A stretch of DNA of 64,000 bases from Archilochus colubris (taxonomy: Eukaryota; Chordata; Aves; Apodiformes; Trochilidae), in the NCBI GenBank assembly GCA_023079485.1, contig CM041097.1:17467158-17531157 (forward strand), written 5' to 3'. Position 1 is the stretch's first letter. Each line of letters begins with the position of its first letter. The position numbers and the translations under genes are program-made. This document shows positions 24,650 through 39,189 of this stretch, in pieces. The notes under the pieces are model-generated. The model did no database searches. It was not told where the DNA came from and was given only the letters and a program-made list of their open reading frames with translations.

Positions 24650-27600
24650 CGAGGAAGAAACTTTGGTACTGGAAAGAATTTAGGAAACTTGTCTCTGTAC
24701 CCTGTATGGCTTGGAAACCAGCACACCACAAACAGAAATAACTCTTCTACCACTTAGGAATTTTCTAAAAGCGACTGAAGTATAAACATGGGAAGTTTAA
24801 GAGTTCACTCAGAACAAAGGTGTCATTTAAACCAGCTCAGATGCTGGAATATTCACACGTGAAGAGTGACTGAAGTCCAACTACACTGGCGGGCTCTGAA
24901 GGCATCTTTACCCCTTCAGTGCAAACCCCAGAGAGTGCTTTCTGGGACAAACTGCATCAGGCTTCACTTAATGCACTTAAATTCCCACCACAGAGCATTC
25001 TCAGCAACCATCCACTGGATTCATCTCCAATGAAACTAGACCAGCTCCAGGAACATCCCTCTGACCCTGCTCAGATCCTGGCTCTCCATCCCCAGGAGTT
25101 GAACAAGTCTGGGACAGTAATAAATCCCTGGAAAGCTCCTGGGGTGGATGTCAGGTCTATGGCACCAACTTCTTCCCTCTCCAGACTCACTGCTTTGGCC
25201 ATGCCTTGATGAGCCACAGAGATATAGCTCAAGAAAGCTGCAAACCACCCAAAAGCATTTTCATTTCTACTGCTGATTGCCTTAAGTTTGTGTAACCAAC
25301 CCAGTAATGAAATTTATTTAGGCTTCCAAACCAACCACTCCTCATTTTGCAACACGTTTTAAGATTATTATCCCCCTCCAACATTAAGTGAAGTTGTCCA
25401 ACACAGAAGCTACCAGAGAAGACCTGGATTCCAGAAGGTTTCGGCAACCAGGCCTGAATCTCTGTGGCACCAAAGACACGTGAGGCTCCTTAAGCATCCA
25501 GAGCACAAAAAACCCCATAATTTCAGAAATCTTTATTATATTAACCAATTTCCTTTCCGTGTTTATGAAAACCAGTTGCACAAAGGACCCCAAAGAACTG
25601 CACTGAACACAATACCATCACATCAGCTCTTCTGTACCAGCCAGAGCTATGGTGCCCCAGAGCCATGCTGGTGCCATTCTGGAAAGTTTATCTCTCAATC
25701 TCTGAACCTTTTTGGTCCGGTGTATTCCCCACCCCCTCATCCCACCAGAGGAAAACCAACTCTCAAGATATCCAAACACCCACTCCTGCTTTCATTCTTG
25801 GTTTGTTACAGTCTCCCCTGTTTCCTGTTAACCGTGACTACAAACCTTCACCTCCTAGCTGCCACCCTGGTGAGCATCACTCCACTCCTCATCTGGCTGA
25901 GGTAGCTCCAGCAGGGCAAAAGTCTCACTGGAAAGACCAAGGAGCTTGTTGATAGCATAACCTATCAACCTATGTTGAGAGCATTGAAGTTTCCACCAAA
26001 CCATCCCTCTGGAAGTGGACCACTAGCAGCAGAGATGCTTAAATCCCAGATTAAGTGTCCACACTGGTACAGGACTGGTGGGAGAGCTTCAGTCAGGCCT
26101 GACAGCATACTGTCAAGTCTGAAAACCACCCAGTTCAACCTTTAGGCTTCCAAGAAACATTGAGATAGTGCTTTAGGTAGGATGTCACCCATTCTGAGTT
26201 CACACCAAGTGCTGGGCAATAAAGACACATTCATTACTGGAAGGGTGCAGAGTCCCAGGGAGACAAATGATGCCCCCAAAGGAAGAAGAATGTGTGACAT
26301 TGCATGGTGCTTACCCAGACAAAAATAATTACTTTTACTTGGAGAGAAACTTCAAATCATTCAAGTTTTAGACTGCTGGCCACAGGCCCATAGACATGAG
26401 CAGCCCTGGCCAGGCTCTGTGGGGAAACATCAGACAAGGGGCCAGAACAAAAGAACTTTGTGCGAACAACCAAGACAAGCCTTTGAAAATTATACACTAG
26501 CTCCTGGGAAACTCTTCCACACTGAAAACCACAGAATCATCCCTTGCCTTTGGGCTTGCTACCTCGCAGCAGCACGGAGCTTGGAGCCAGTCAACTGGGT
26601 CACAAGGCTAAGAGCATTTCTACCTTCCCCAGCCAAGAAAACCACTTCCCGGTGGTACCTTTCATCTCAGCCCAGCTGCAGAGCTCCCCACCCTTCTTCT
26701 ACAAACAAACAACATTAACCCTACCTCCTAGGGATGTCACCATCCCAAGGCTTGGCAACAAGCAACCAGGAGGCTGAGGTAAAAGGATTGAGGCAAGATG
26801 GGAAAGGAGGAAAACGGAGAAAAAACAAATAATAGAGAAATTCATCAGCATGGGACCAGTGGAGCTCAGTGCTACCTGGGAGCTGTGCTCAGCTGTGGGC
26901 CAGGAGATTTTATGGACTTGCACCATGAACTACTGATGGACAGACCACACAGAAGGAAATGTCAACCACATGTCTAGAAGGGTGGAAGAAAGGCACTGAG
27001 AAATTACTCTTTAGAAGCCTTTCATCTAGACCGTAAGGGGCAAAATAAGGACTTCGACCCCATTGCGTTCCTTTTTCCCCCTCAAGTTCTTCCCTTTTGC
27101 TCAACTTCAAGTAAAACTAAAAGCATATGAAAGCAGGGGAGAATCAATCAAACTGTCTGTTCTGCTCTGAGCCACCTACAAACACTTGTCTGGAAAAATA
27201 TGAAGTGAGCAAGCAGTCACGACTGGACAAAACAGGAAGATTTCAAGACAAACGGCTTAAGGTTACTAATAAAGTGGTTTGAAACGTGCCTCCACAGGAA
27301 AACATGGGCTGGAGTTTTGTCCTTAATTAGGGTTACAGGGACCTTTACCTTACATTTAGGCACTATCAGAAAGTGAAAAGACAGACTTTGATGTGACCTG
27401 GTGTGATGGCCTGACTGATCTGGAGTGCAAAGCTGTAGATGATTCCCCAAAATGCCACTGCTATCAATTAAAGGTATACATGTGCAGCTAAGGAAACTGC
27501 TAAGAACTGACAGCAGCCCTCAGAAAAAGAAATAATTTCTAAATTCCCCAGTACTAAGAGTTTAACACTTCCTCTCTGAGAAGCCCCTTTTTCTCTCCTT

Positions 27601-28700
27601 TATCTCTTAGGAACTCAAATACAGACCAGACTGAGAGTACCAGAAGGTACAGAGCCAGCTCCATGGTGTTTCTGGGATTCACCCTCTACCCCAAGCTTCA
27701 GATACTCCATTATCTCTTGCACTCTTTTACAAAAAGAGAAGGAGAATCAAACCAACCCAGCATGCTCCTCCAGGGCCCTGGAGCTTGTCAAACACAACTA
27801 AATAAAGAAGTAAGAAGAAAAGGTGTTTGTGACCCTACAGAAGCTCTGGGTATCTCGCACAAGAACCCTGTGCAGAAGTCAACTCCAGAAGGCCTCACCC
27901 AAGCTTCTTCTCAGCCATTAGGAACCATCTCTTGTTTTCTGCAGACACAGACAGAGGCATTGATGCTCATAATGCTTGCCAGGCTTCACTGAAGAATTCA
28001 AATGAAAGTCTCGTTCTCACAGAAAAATCTGTTCTGAGCTTACAGCTGCCTCACAACTGAAACTGCCTGGCAAACCTGCCAGGTCAGATAAACTACCTCA
28101 TGCCCAGGACAGTACCTTCCATCCTTCTTTGAATATCTTCTCACCACTGGTTTCCAATTTACTTGCTGATATAGGTGACTGCTCTGACATTTTTCAACCT
28201 TGCATGTACTGCTGTACCCTTCAAAAAGGGAACCGAAACCCCAGGTCTTTCAAGACAGCACTTATGTCTTGTTGGTTTGCAACACACCTTGAGCTTTTTC
28301 AAGACTCCTGGACTACCCAAAATTGCCTTAAAAACTGATTTCTAGATCAAGACTCCAGGTAGAAAAGATCTTGCTTACCAAAACTTGTTCTGCACTTCAC
28401 CATGAACACAGTTTTCTGCACATCAGGAGAAGAGAGCCCGTGTTGAAAGGAACACTTTGCAGGAAGGAAACTGCAATGTTAATTATATAATGGCAATCAA
28501 GACAGGAGACAAGACTACCTCAAGGTTTGCCTGTCCAATCCAATGCAATCAATCAAGGGCAATCCCTCCTCCAATTAATGCATTTAACAAAAGCCTAAAT
28601 GAACCAGCAGTTAAGTGACCATGGAGATGGTCTATACTAAGCACATAAATCAACTATTTTAATGCACATACCTACTTAATAACCTTTTACCTCACATCTT
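24650..28700. other. Featureless noncoding filler
   Basis: These four kilobases have mixed composition and a C/A-rich + strand. Frames of up to 141 codons (25480-25905, +) are not supported by any domain, neighbouring exon or splice pairing. I recognise no transposon, RNA gene or tandem repeat. Confidence 0.45.
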
Positions 28701-31700
28701 TTCTCTTGAAAACAAGTGAGAGAGCCTCACCCTGACAGTAACTCCCAAATACAGCTGCTCAAGTGGTTTTTCAGGGAATTTCATTTGGTGGGACAGTGCC
28801 ACCAGACTACCCTACAACATATCCCCACCAGTGGGGAATCTCTGACTTGCTACTGATGTCCCCCCTTTTGTCCCCAACACATTCAACTCAATGTATATAA
28901 CCACTGATGTGCTATGAAGTTGCACTCTGTGCACCACTTAATGCTTTCTGAAGATCAGTATTAGAGAAGAATTGGCCAGGTATCTAAAAATAAAAAGCCA
29001 TTAAGTACCAAAATGAAGCATAATTGTTGATTTTAAACATTCAAGCAAAATCCACGGTAAATAATAACAATAATTTGCTTGACATATTGTTCCATATAGT
29101 GCTTTCACAGAAATCCAGCATGCAATTTTCAAGAAAGTACAGGCAAATTAATTGTATACTTTTGCCTTTTATGCTCCAGTCACACAGCAGAAGAATAAAC
29201 GTTTCACCATGCATTGAGTAACCCATACCCAACCCACCTGAAAGGAATCTAAACCCCATTTCACTTGAGATTAGATTAAATATGGACAAAGGGATCATGG
29301 AAGCTTGTAACATCTGGGAGTATTCCTTCCAATTCTGAACCCATTTTGCCAGCTGGTTGTCACCAAGGCAGAAGCAGGAAGAAAAAAATAAACAACTCAA
29401 TGACCACATTCACAGCCATGCCAACAAAAAGGCATCTCTACTTGTTAATCATAGGTCTAAGGCAATACTTTAAGAACTTCAGGAACTAAAAAATATTCAT
29501 CTTTCCCCAACTCATCATTTTGGAAGTTCCTAGAGAATTCAAGATGAGATAAGACCAAGAGAATTTTTTTTTCCCCTCTCCTCGTGTTACTCCTACAAAT
29601 GAAGTAATAATAGACTATCGTAAAGATCTTTAAAAGTCTGGATGTTCTGTGATTGCAAGGTTCAGAGCCAAATTTCACACCACTAACCATACAGTGCTTT
29701 GATTTGTATTGCCATAAGCAGCATCAGTTCACGACGTTCACCATGTAGCATATACAATTTTTTTTTCCTTTCCTGGCCACAGCTTTGATACAGTGACTCA
29801 TTGCTGCTGTCAGATCATAAGCACCAGAAAAACAGTTCCAGAAATAAAAAATAAAAATACTAAAGGAAAATCTCCATATGAGCAGTTCCCATTGGCTTCA
29901 GTGCATCACAAAGCTGATTAAACCACGAGGAAAAGGATCACAGTCACCAGGATGCTCCTGCAAGGATTATCAGTCTTGCTGCATCCCATTTGCTGGAAGT
30001 TTTCCTCACTGCCTGTGTATATCTCACCCCTCACATTATCCTGTGATTTAAGGGTCTCTTTGGAGAAGCTCAGCTCCATCACTGTCCTTTCCTCCCTGCC
30101 AGGGAAAGGAGGAGCTGAGCAGTGACCTGATGTCCTGTGACTGCCTCTTCCCAGCTACACCACACACAGCTCCCTCAGCTCCAGCAGCCAGGGGTTCCCA
30201 TCACCCCTCCATTGTGCAGCCCAGAACGTAATTTTTAACTGGTTCAAGTGTCTTATTTAGCATAATAACAAATCATCAGTTTTAAAAGCAACACTTCTAG
30301 TCAGATATAAAATTATTTCAATATCTACAACAGTGTCCGGAAAAGAAAAAAAAAAGTCCTGTAATTAACAGCTTGGTTATATCAAAGTGTTATTTAAAAC
30401 ACATAATAAAGGGAAGAAGACACTTCTCATTGCCCTGGGTGAAGGGAATTTGAATGCTAGGTTTAGGCCTGGCCTTGGCATCCTGGTATAGCAGAAAGCC
30501 TCTTGCTCCACATACAGCTGGAGCTCTGCAAAGTTGGTGTGACCACAGAGCTCCTGAAAGAACCCTCCCTTCCCTGAGGCTCTCCCTGCCTTGGGAAGGA
30601 GAACACAGCTTTCTGCCTAAATTCTTCAGCTTAGTTCACACTCAAACACTCAAGAACATTTGTTTTCTGTATTTCTGTTACAAAGAATGTTTTACACGCT
30701 TTGCTTTTCCGCTTTAGTCTTATCCACTCCTTAGTATTGGATTGGTACCTTCATAAGTAGAAATAAGTACATTGATATACAAAAGAGAGTTTATGACTCT
30801 GTAAAGGGTATGAAAAACAAAAACAAACCAAAAAATAGGCACCTTTTTCTGCCTGAATTCACTGGACCCTTGTAGCTCCCCAGAAGAGAAGATAATGATC
30901 TCTTTGGTGGAACACTCATGACTGAGCATAACGTGCTAGTCCCTTCTTCCAGGCTCTGCCATGGGGTTTGTGCAGAACCCATTTCATCTATCAGAACTAC
31001 TTTACTGGTACAGAGGCTTTAGTCTGCCTTGGGAACCACCATAAGGAGTAGAAATCAACTTTTCTTCTCCTTTTGGCAAATTGTCCTTATGCCAGGTTGG
31101 AGCAGCACCGTCGTGAAGGCTCTCAGGACCAACTGATCTTTCCCACCCATCACTTGTCACACATGCAGTGAGGAACACAACCTGCCCAACCTCTAGGACA
31201 ACAACTGTAGAAAAGGAACAGCAGGACAGGGTAGTTATGAAACCCAGGGATGCTGGAAACGTGGGTGTGATGGCTGAGCCAAACAAAGCCTCACTTTTGC
31301 TAGGCCAGGTTGAGAAGAAAGACCAATGCCTACCTACCTGGGTTACATTCCCAGCTTTATTTCTCTATAGAGACAGCCTAGCAAACCTATCTGCTCTGCA
31401 GCTGTTCTGAAGAATGTCTTTTAGATGACTGTCTCTTCATCAGCTTCTCATGTTGAGCAACCAAAGGAGATACTGCGATTCTTATCACTTTTCACATATG
31501 ACTTCACAGAGTCTTAGAGAAGATAAACAGACAAGCTGCATGTTCTGTAACATTTGCTTGAGAGGTTTCAGTGGTAAAATGTTTGAAGCTGTTTCAAAAC
31601 CAGACTGATGCATTGTCTGAACCTTTTCCCAACAGCAGAGATGCTCAAAGGTTGTTGCATTTACTGCACTACATCCCTCTGCTGAGGGACACCCCACCCC

Positions 31701-32260
31701 ACCCTGGCCACAGAACCTGAAGTTTTGTCACCATAACCTCACTCTTTGAGCCACCAAAAGGCTCTTTAAATGTTAAAGGAATGTTTTTTTTTGTTTTTTT
31801 CTGGAGGGGTGCATTATTCAGAACACAGTCCCTCAGCTTTCTAATGTACAAAATCCACAGTCAACTATGGCACAAAGCTCCAGAAGGTATTTCCAGTCCA
31901 GCTGCATAGTTGGTTTATGTGTAATACTTGGGAAACTGCTAGAGAAAATAAGCATATTTGAAAAATACAGTGAGCTCATGTTACCATCCTCATTTACATT
32001 ACTAAACAACCTAAAGCCATGTCATACCAATATTGCAATGTGTCCCTCTTGGTAATTACAGAGATCAGAGGGTCAAATGTTTTCCCAACTTCACTATTAA
32101 CCAGTTTGTGCATACAAACAACCTCAGCTGCCATGGTGCTCCAAGAAAAAATGTGGAACAAAACATTTAGAGGAAAAAAATATTATAAGTAAAGTTGTTC
32201 ACTTCATCACTGATCTGTGTTTAATGTAGTCATTCCACTGCAGGGTTATTTTCAGACATG
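28701..32260. other. Featureless noncoding filler
   Basis: No gene is recognised. Small A or T runs occur near 29758, 30347 and 31785. The GC-richer patch at 29990-30215 and the remaining frames have no family likeness. Confidence 0.45.
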
Positions 32261-32268
32261 TGACAAAT

Positions 32269-32287
32269 AAAAAAAAAAAAAAAAAAA
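32269..32287 (+). repeat. A19 homopolymer
   Basis: This is a nineteen-base A run preceded by ACAAAT. There is no gene or retroposon body in front of it. Confidence 0.9.
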
Positions 32288-32289
32288 GA

Positions 32290-33790
32290 ATATTTTTCCT
32301 TGTATAGCTTCTTCCAAGAAATGCATTGACAGCTCTTCACCCAAAAATGCTTTATGCTTTTACATCATCCCCAACAAAAGGCTCTTATAAACCCACAGCA
32401 ATCTTTCAAACTCAGTTTTAGGGGGAACCCAAAGCTCTTGCTTCTCAGGTGACTGCATCTGAAGACCCCCAATTCCCCAGTGCATCACCCCTTCCAAGAG
32501 CCATCACCACAAGCTAAGGAGCTCCTACTGCTGCCAGCACCTCTGAGGGGTACCCTGTAAAGTTCAGGTATTTTTTTCAATTGCAAACTTTATTACCAAT
32601 GCAAAAAGACACAGATCGACAGTCCTGGACTGGATCTCCAGGTATCCTGATGCTCATGGCACCTCCTGGTTACCCATCCCTCATCCCTCTGCTGCCTTTT
32701 TCTTCACAATTAAGGATTTTCCCTAGGTAACAAGTCCTTTAACAAGATCACTGACGGCAGCATCACCCCCTGCTCCCTGCACTGTGCCAGTCCCTGTGGA
32801 GCTGTGCAGGTACCAACCCTTTGGTTTATCCTTGCTGCTAAAAGGGGAGGGGAAGGGGGGGTCAGCTGAGCTGCTGTCCTAGAAAGGGACAACTCTGTCC
32901 TGCACTGATCCCCAGAGCCAGCTACTTCCCCACACTGCTGTCTGTTTTCATATCTGAAGATAAATGCCAAGTTTCATTTTTTCACATTTGAAACTTCTTT
33001 CTACTCTTGTTTAGGCTTTTGGAGAGTTTGGGGGAAAATAAGGGACTGTCCACAAGTGAAAGTAACACTTGGTGGTTTCACTATTTACACATCTCACAAA
33101 TGCATGGAGCCACCCAGATTTTTGCTTCTAATATAAACCCTGAAAACGTACACTTTACAAGCATTATTTTGTTGCTGGCTTGTTTTTTTTTTCCTATATG
33201 GAGCTCACATTTAGAATAACCTCTTTAAATCAAAGCAGTTCTGAACTATTTACACTTAGTATTCACTTTTCTTCTCAGCTCTACAAAGAATACTCAGCTC
33301 AGCACCACTCCTCAAGATTACACAACTATATTCCAAGTTTTCCAAGTCCTTTCCTTCTTCCCCTCCTATTTTTTTTTTTTCCTAAGATTTGGGCCACAAC
33401 AGAAAGTTCCTGGCCTGAAGGAAGAGGCGGCTTCATCAACCCTCTCACTCTTATATCAAGGATAAAAAACACCAGCCAGAGTGTTTGCAAAAACTCTCCA
33501 AAGAATACAAAGGCTGTGGAAGAGAAATGCAATCCAGCCCAATGTTCTCACTCCCTGTTCCTAGTTGGTTTGAAGTATTTTTTATTTATTCAAACACTCT
33601 TACATAAAAGAGAGTCAATTCTCGTGGTCTTTCCTCCATTTTTGCTCATTTTCCACTCAAGTGAACACCTGCAGATTCCCAGTCATGGACATCAGCAGGA
33701 ATTCTGCCTTATGAATGAGGAAAATGGGAGTGAAAATAAAAACACAGGATTTGATTCTGTGTACATGAATCATTATGATTAAAACTGTTT
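32290..33790. other. Noncoding filler with a G-rich run
   Basis: A G-quadruplex candidate at 32844-32861 (GGGG, A, GGGG, AA, then seven G) lies on the + strand. The longest frame of the window, 200 codons at 33180-33782, begins in a T9 run, passes through a second T-rich run near 33370 that encodes consecutive F residues, and has no domain. I treat it as chance. Confidence 0.45.
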
Positions 33791-35530
33791 AAAGGAAAAA
33801 CTTCCTCCATGAGATCTTATTTTGCCACACTGAACATATGTAATAAATTTCTTTGATTTGTTTGTCCCTGTTAAGTGTGAAATTTAATAATATTTCTATA
33901 TGGTATCAAATCTGTGTCATTAAATATATAAGATATCCAGTGCAGCCAACTTAAGCATTACAAACCACGCCAAGTTGTGCATTTCCAACCACGTAACGTT
34001 AGAATTTAATTTCCTCTCTCCCTGAAAAAAAAAATGAAAAAAAAATTAAATGCATGTGTTAAAAATATTTTAAATAGTTTAATTAGAGTCTGAAGCCTCC
34101 AGTAGAGCTGGGGGAGCAGGATGAGGGTCTATCACCCATCTCTTGCTGCAGCTACTGCTCGGCTGGATGCTGCAGCACATCTGTTTCCACTGTCACCACT
34201 ACAGTTCACCAATGAACAGAGAAATTTGCTTTATGCTTCTTATGTAGGACCCCTTAAATGAACAGAATGCAAATATTGTACAGATTCTGAAGTCAGTTGA
34301 GAAAATTCTCTCTCATTTCCCCAATTTTCTTCTTTTCGCTGGGGGGTTGTTTGGGTTTTTTATTTTCAAACTACAACATTCGTCCGGAAAAGATCTTGAA
34401 TTTCTTTTCTGCTTTTTATAATGAAAAACTTGCCCTTTGGAAATTAAGAGAGTTCAGTGTCTCTAAATGGTTTCAAGGTACATTTTTCAGGCTCTCACCA
34501 AGAGCATTTAGTAGAATGCATAACTGCAATCGTAGGCACAAGCTGTGCTGAGAACCACACACCTGATCCAAACTTGTAAGTCAAAAGAAAACTTTTTCTA
34601 GGAAATCCAGCAGCTTCTGGGGCAGGTATTTTGCACATTGAGCATCAAAGCTGACAAATTTCCGATTCTTTTACTAGGAAATTATCATGGAGAAAAGCTG
34701 TTTTCTATAGAAACCAGCTTGAAGAGTTGTTTCAGGGAAAAATATTCAGCTAAGGAAAAAAAAACCCACCAAACAACAACCGATTTTGCACAAGATCAGC
34801 TTTGGAAAATACCAATCTAGGACATGAGTACCCAGCACAAACAGAATGTAACAAAAATATTAAATTATCCACCAGGTACAGCCAAAAGCAGCAACTGCTG
34901 GGGCTCTGCTGAGTGAGCATCAACCTCTCCCACCTTTGAAGGGCAAACAAAATTTCTGAAACCACTTCAGCTCTAAGACCTCTAAGGCTGCAACAGTTTT
35001 GCTCACCTGAAATCTAAATTTCAAGACATTTTATGTCGTTCCGGGAACTTTTAAGGGTGATTTTGCACAGTTCCAAGATAAAAGTGTCTGCACATACTCT
35101 CTTAAGCACAAATATGAGAAGAAACATGGCAGAGGAAAGGTTAAGTAGCATTTGACTGATTTTCACCTCATGGGAACTATAATTTACATGCCGCATTCAT
35201 CCAAGGTAAGAGGGTTCAAATGGCACAAATTAAAAGCCTGCAGTTTCCTACTTGTGTTTTTAACATATCGTATTGATACACAGCCAGTTTTTAAAGTGAT
35301 AAAAGGTTTCTATCAAATATCAAACAGCAAGAAGGTGCACTATTTCTACACTGTCAGCATCACTGTATTTTACTGCATCCTTCCTCGCTCCTTACAACCA
35401 CTGTCAATGATTATAAAATAGTAACAGCCCATCTGCAGCCCAAAAGGACAAATTAATCTTCCAGACACCCAGCTCTTACAATCAAATCCTGGAGAGAAAT
35501 TTCCAGGAACAGAAATAATTACATTAATGT
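33791..35530. other. AT-rich noncoding stretch
   Basis: The sequence is AT-rich and largely repeat-free. An octamer (ATGCAAAT) lies at 34267-34274. Short frames only. No gene or transposon is recognised. Confidence 0.4.
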
Positions 35531-35536
35531 GGGCTT

Positions 35537-35573
35537 AAAAAAAAAAAAAAAGGGGGCAGGGGAAAAAAAAAAA
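35537..35573 (+). repeat. Purine tract A15-G-rich-A11
   Basis: A15 (35537-35551), then a G-rich linker with one C, then A11 (35563-35573). This is simple low-complexity sequence. Confidence 0.85.
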
Positions 35574-35579
35574 GGTATC

Positions 35580-38500
35580 ACAGCCATGAGCTGAAACATC
35601 TGCCTAAGGTCTGGGCATCAAGGGATGCTAAGCTGTGGTTGTCCCATGGCCATGGTCCAGCACCAGCCTTGGTGCAAACCCCAAAGCAGTCACTTCCTAC
35701 AGATTTTAGGGATGCTGCCCAAAAAAGCAGCTGACACCTTTGCTGACCATCAGCAGGAGATGCTCAGGTCCTGCCACAAGGATGCTACATGGGGATTCAC
35801 CCTTCAGTCACCTGTGGTACCAGGGATAAGCAAGGGTGGTTCAGAGCACTCAAACCGTCCTTGCACCAAGGCACACACAGGCTTCTCCTGAGGGAATAAG
35901 GAAGGGAAAACAAAGCTGAAACTCAGGGAAATGCACAAGGTCTCTTCTTTGCTAGACTCCTGCATGTTTCAGCTCATGATGCCCTTTCACTGCACCCCAC
36001 TCAGCATTCCCTGTCTCACTCCCTCAGGCCAGCAAAGCAGAAGCTTTCCCGACACCACAAGAAGCTCTCAGCCATGACCCTCTTGGGCATCCAAGCACAG
36101 TTTTCAGAAGTGTTGGGAGCCCACAGTTAATTCAAACAACTCCAGAGAACTCTGTCTCCATCAAAGATCTTTCTGAAGGCAGAATGAGGATGCTCTTGAA
36201 AACAGCAGTTAAGTACCCAGCAAGCAATCATTTGGTAAGCTCCAAAGCCTTTCATTTTTTAATTTTTTTTTTTTTTGCAAGCAGTCATCAATGGACTCAG
36301 GGCATCACAAAACCAGCTACAGATACTAATGCAACAGTCACTGCCAAAAAAGCATGAATGATTCCTATCAGCAAGGCAGAGAGATACTCAGCAGAGCTTT
36401 GGCAAACAGCCTGCTCCCCATGGCTGCTCTCCTTAGGACTCTGCACTGGTTCTCCTTACATGCTCAATCTACCCAGAGAGATTTCTAAGCATGGATCCTG
36501 ATTCTGGCCACTTTTCCTTGCCAACCAGGGTGGAGATGCTGCAAAGATTGGGAAATACAGCATTTTCTGGGTTAGTAAGTCAGTATTTTTCCCCTATCTG
36601 ATGGGCTGGGGTGATTCCACTTCAGTGTTAGTGTTGACAGAAAATATGTGCTGAGAATTTTAGCATTCAGGATGTTCTTTAGTCATTTTGGTGATCTGAT
36701 GTGGCACAGGAAATATTAGTGCATATTCTGTATTTTCAGTCACACTCACCATCCTTATTAAAAAAAGACAAAAGAGTCAGATCACAGAGACTGAAATTAT
36801 GAGCAATCTGATAAAAAAAGTTGGGGGAGGAAGGTGATAAAGACTCAGCCAAACGTTAAACTATTAGTTCAGAGTCTGATATTTTAATTTCCATTTGGTT
36901 CTTATTAAACCTACCTCCAAATGAGAAGGCTGATGTCAAACAAGCCTTGCACTCATGTGCAAGGTCCCTCACCTGAAACTGCAGTGAGCTCAGACTCACC
37001 TCAGCACTACTGAACCTGGAGACATTCAATACCTGGGCTGGGAATTTAATATAAAATTAAATAAAGACAAGTTTTCACCTACCTATTAAAATTCATTCCA
37101 CCAAGTCTGACAGATCAAGATCTCCCTGTTCCTTTCACAGGACTGGGAGTTTTAGACTTGGTCAGAGTCTACTTGGGATTAATTCTGCATTGAGACCACT
37201 GTACCAGCCTCACTGGGCAGTACTCTCCTGCCTCACTGATCAACAGATCTCTGGAATTCTCTCCCCAAAACACAGAATAAAGCTGCTCTTCTTCTGACAA
37301 AGGCCCTAAAGTGCAGCTCTTGCTGCTAGGACATGATTTACACTCCTCTGAACCACCAGAAGGGAACTGAGAAGATCCTAGATGCAGGATCTTCCCCCCT
37401 TGATTTCTGCAAAACACATCATTGAAGCTGGACTTCTCTCTTCCTTCTGTGGAACTGACAGTTCCATATTCATTACTTATTTTTGTCTTTTGTTTGTTAT
37501 TACAACACCTAAGGCCCCAGATAAAGTTCAGTAGCGTCAACAAAAAAATACCATAAAGTTAAGTGCACATCTCCCATCATTTAATAAAACACTTTCTTGT
37601 AAAATCTACTAAAATGCAGGACAGGACAGAAGAGCACTGCAGGTTGCTTTCAAAGTGCATTCCCTCTAAAATCAAGTTTCAAAACAACACATTAAAGGTT
37701 TGCACAACTTCCAAAAATAAACAGCACCTCACCCTCTAACCTCAGACCCATCTGCCTGGTCACCTTCAGGAGGACAATGTCATAATCATGGCTGTAATTA
37801 AGAGTGGTGGAAATCCCAAGATCAGGGTTTGGTCCACAAGCCACTGGCATCTCCTGGAAGCTGGTGAAGCATCAACTCCAGCTGGGTGCACCTGGGTGTG
37901 CTGCCACCCTCCCATTCCAGCACATCCCAGGCTCTTTCTTCCTTTAATCCTGAAACTGGGAAAGCCAGAAGCCAAACATCTGAGGGAGGGAGGGAGGATG
38001 GACAGTATTTCCTCCCATGCTGCCTTTCTGCCCTTTGTTTTTGTGAGCTCTGCCCTGGGGATGAAGCACTTCTCTTTGCAGGATACCCAGCTCTAGCTGG
38101 CTAAAAAGAATGAGAATAATTGGTATGGAAACCTTGGACACCCAGGTATCAAGTCAAGAGAGAGTATCTTAGTTTTTTCCCCACAGTGCTTGAATTGCTG
38201 TAGGTTGGCCCAATTGATCTGTGTTCACACCAAATTAAAGACACAGCACACAGACAGCATGCCAGAGACAGAAAAATATGGCAATGACAAAAGTTTACAA
38301 ATTTCATTCACGATTGTTTTAGCAAAACAGCTCAGTCCACTCCTTCAGTTTTGGAAAGTAATCAGCTCGTGCTAAAGGAAGTTACCAGCTCCCAGACATG
38401 TGCATTATAACACAGGCTTATTTCATAAGAGGTGAAGACCAGTTTTTCAGTTAAGAAGTTAATATTGCAAGTGAAGCAACACTGTGAGTTATAACATCAA

Positions 38501-39000
38501 GGGCTCAGGATCTCAAAGGAGGAGAATACTTGGAGAAAGAATGCCAGGGAAAAGACGACGGGGCCAGCAACACTGATGAAAACCCCAACAGGCTGCTGAA
38601 AGGGCCCCCCAAAGCAGTTATGACCAGAAGGCAAACCCAGAGTTTCCATCCCCTCCAACAAAAGGGTTAAGCCAAGATTTTCAGTCCCCTGGTTCAAACC
38701 GCCCGGTGAGCACTCCCTGCCCAAATTACAGCAGCGCACACATCCAAGAGATGCCGTTCAGACAGGGGCTTTCCTTGCCCTGAGGTACAGTTCAGTTTGT
38801 CCATTCTACTGTGCAATTACAGAATCAATAAAACATCCCTTTGAAACTCCCTGGACTAGTGCTGACACGCAGCCAGTAGTCAAGCTGACATTTTTTTGCC
38901 GTTTCCGTTATTACCCCCGTTCAAGCCTTCTCAGAAGCAAAGACATCAAAAACCCTGGGTGCCGCAAAGCAAAGGAGGAAAAGCAAAATGTAGAGCTGAG
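35580..39000. other. Featureless noncoding filler
   Basis: No gene is recognised. A T14 run lies at 36263-36276 and a short GGGA repeat at 37984-37996. Frames near 37169-38141 overlap on both strands and have no domain. Confidence 0.45.
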
Positions 39001-39010
39001 GTTTGGTTTG

Positions 39011-39026
39011 TTTTTTTTTTTTTTTT
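39011..39026 (-). repeat. T16 homopolymer
   Basis: This is a sixteen-base T run followed by AGG and more T-rich sequence. Confidence 0.9.
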
Positions 39027-39189
39027 AGGTTTTTTTTGTTGTTGTTCATCATATCACATCACTCCCCGGGTGATCACACAGGCGTACCTGCAAACCAAAC
39101 CTGCCCAAAGTCATCAAAATAAGCATTAGGAAAGGGCACGTTTCTGAAAAGCACACCTGCCCCCACCCTCTGCTGCTTCAAAAACATTT

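Noticed and set aside
33340..33395. Pyrimidine tract ending in CCTAAG as a splice acceptor
   Set aside because: There is no donor, no conserved-looking exon and no partner exon. Such tracts are common in this window.
33180..33782. 200-codon open frame on the + strand, the longest in the window
   Set aside because: It starts in a T run, crosses another T-rich run that encodes consecutive F, shows no domain or conserved motif, and a frame this long is expected by chance in 64 kb read six ways.
38690..38702. GGTTCAAACC as a tRNA T-loop
   Set aside because: There is no matching A-box, anticodon arm or acceptor stem in the preceding 75 bases.
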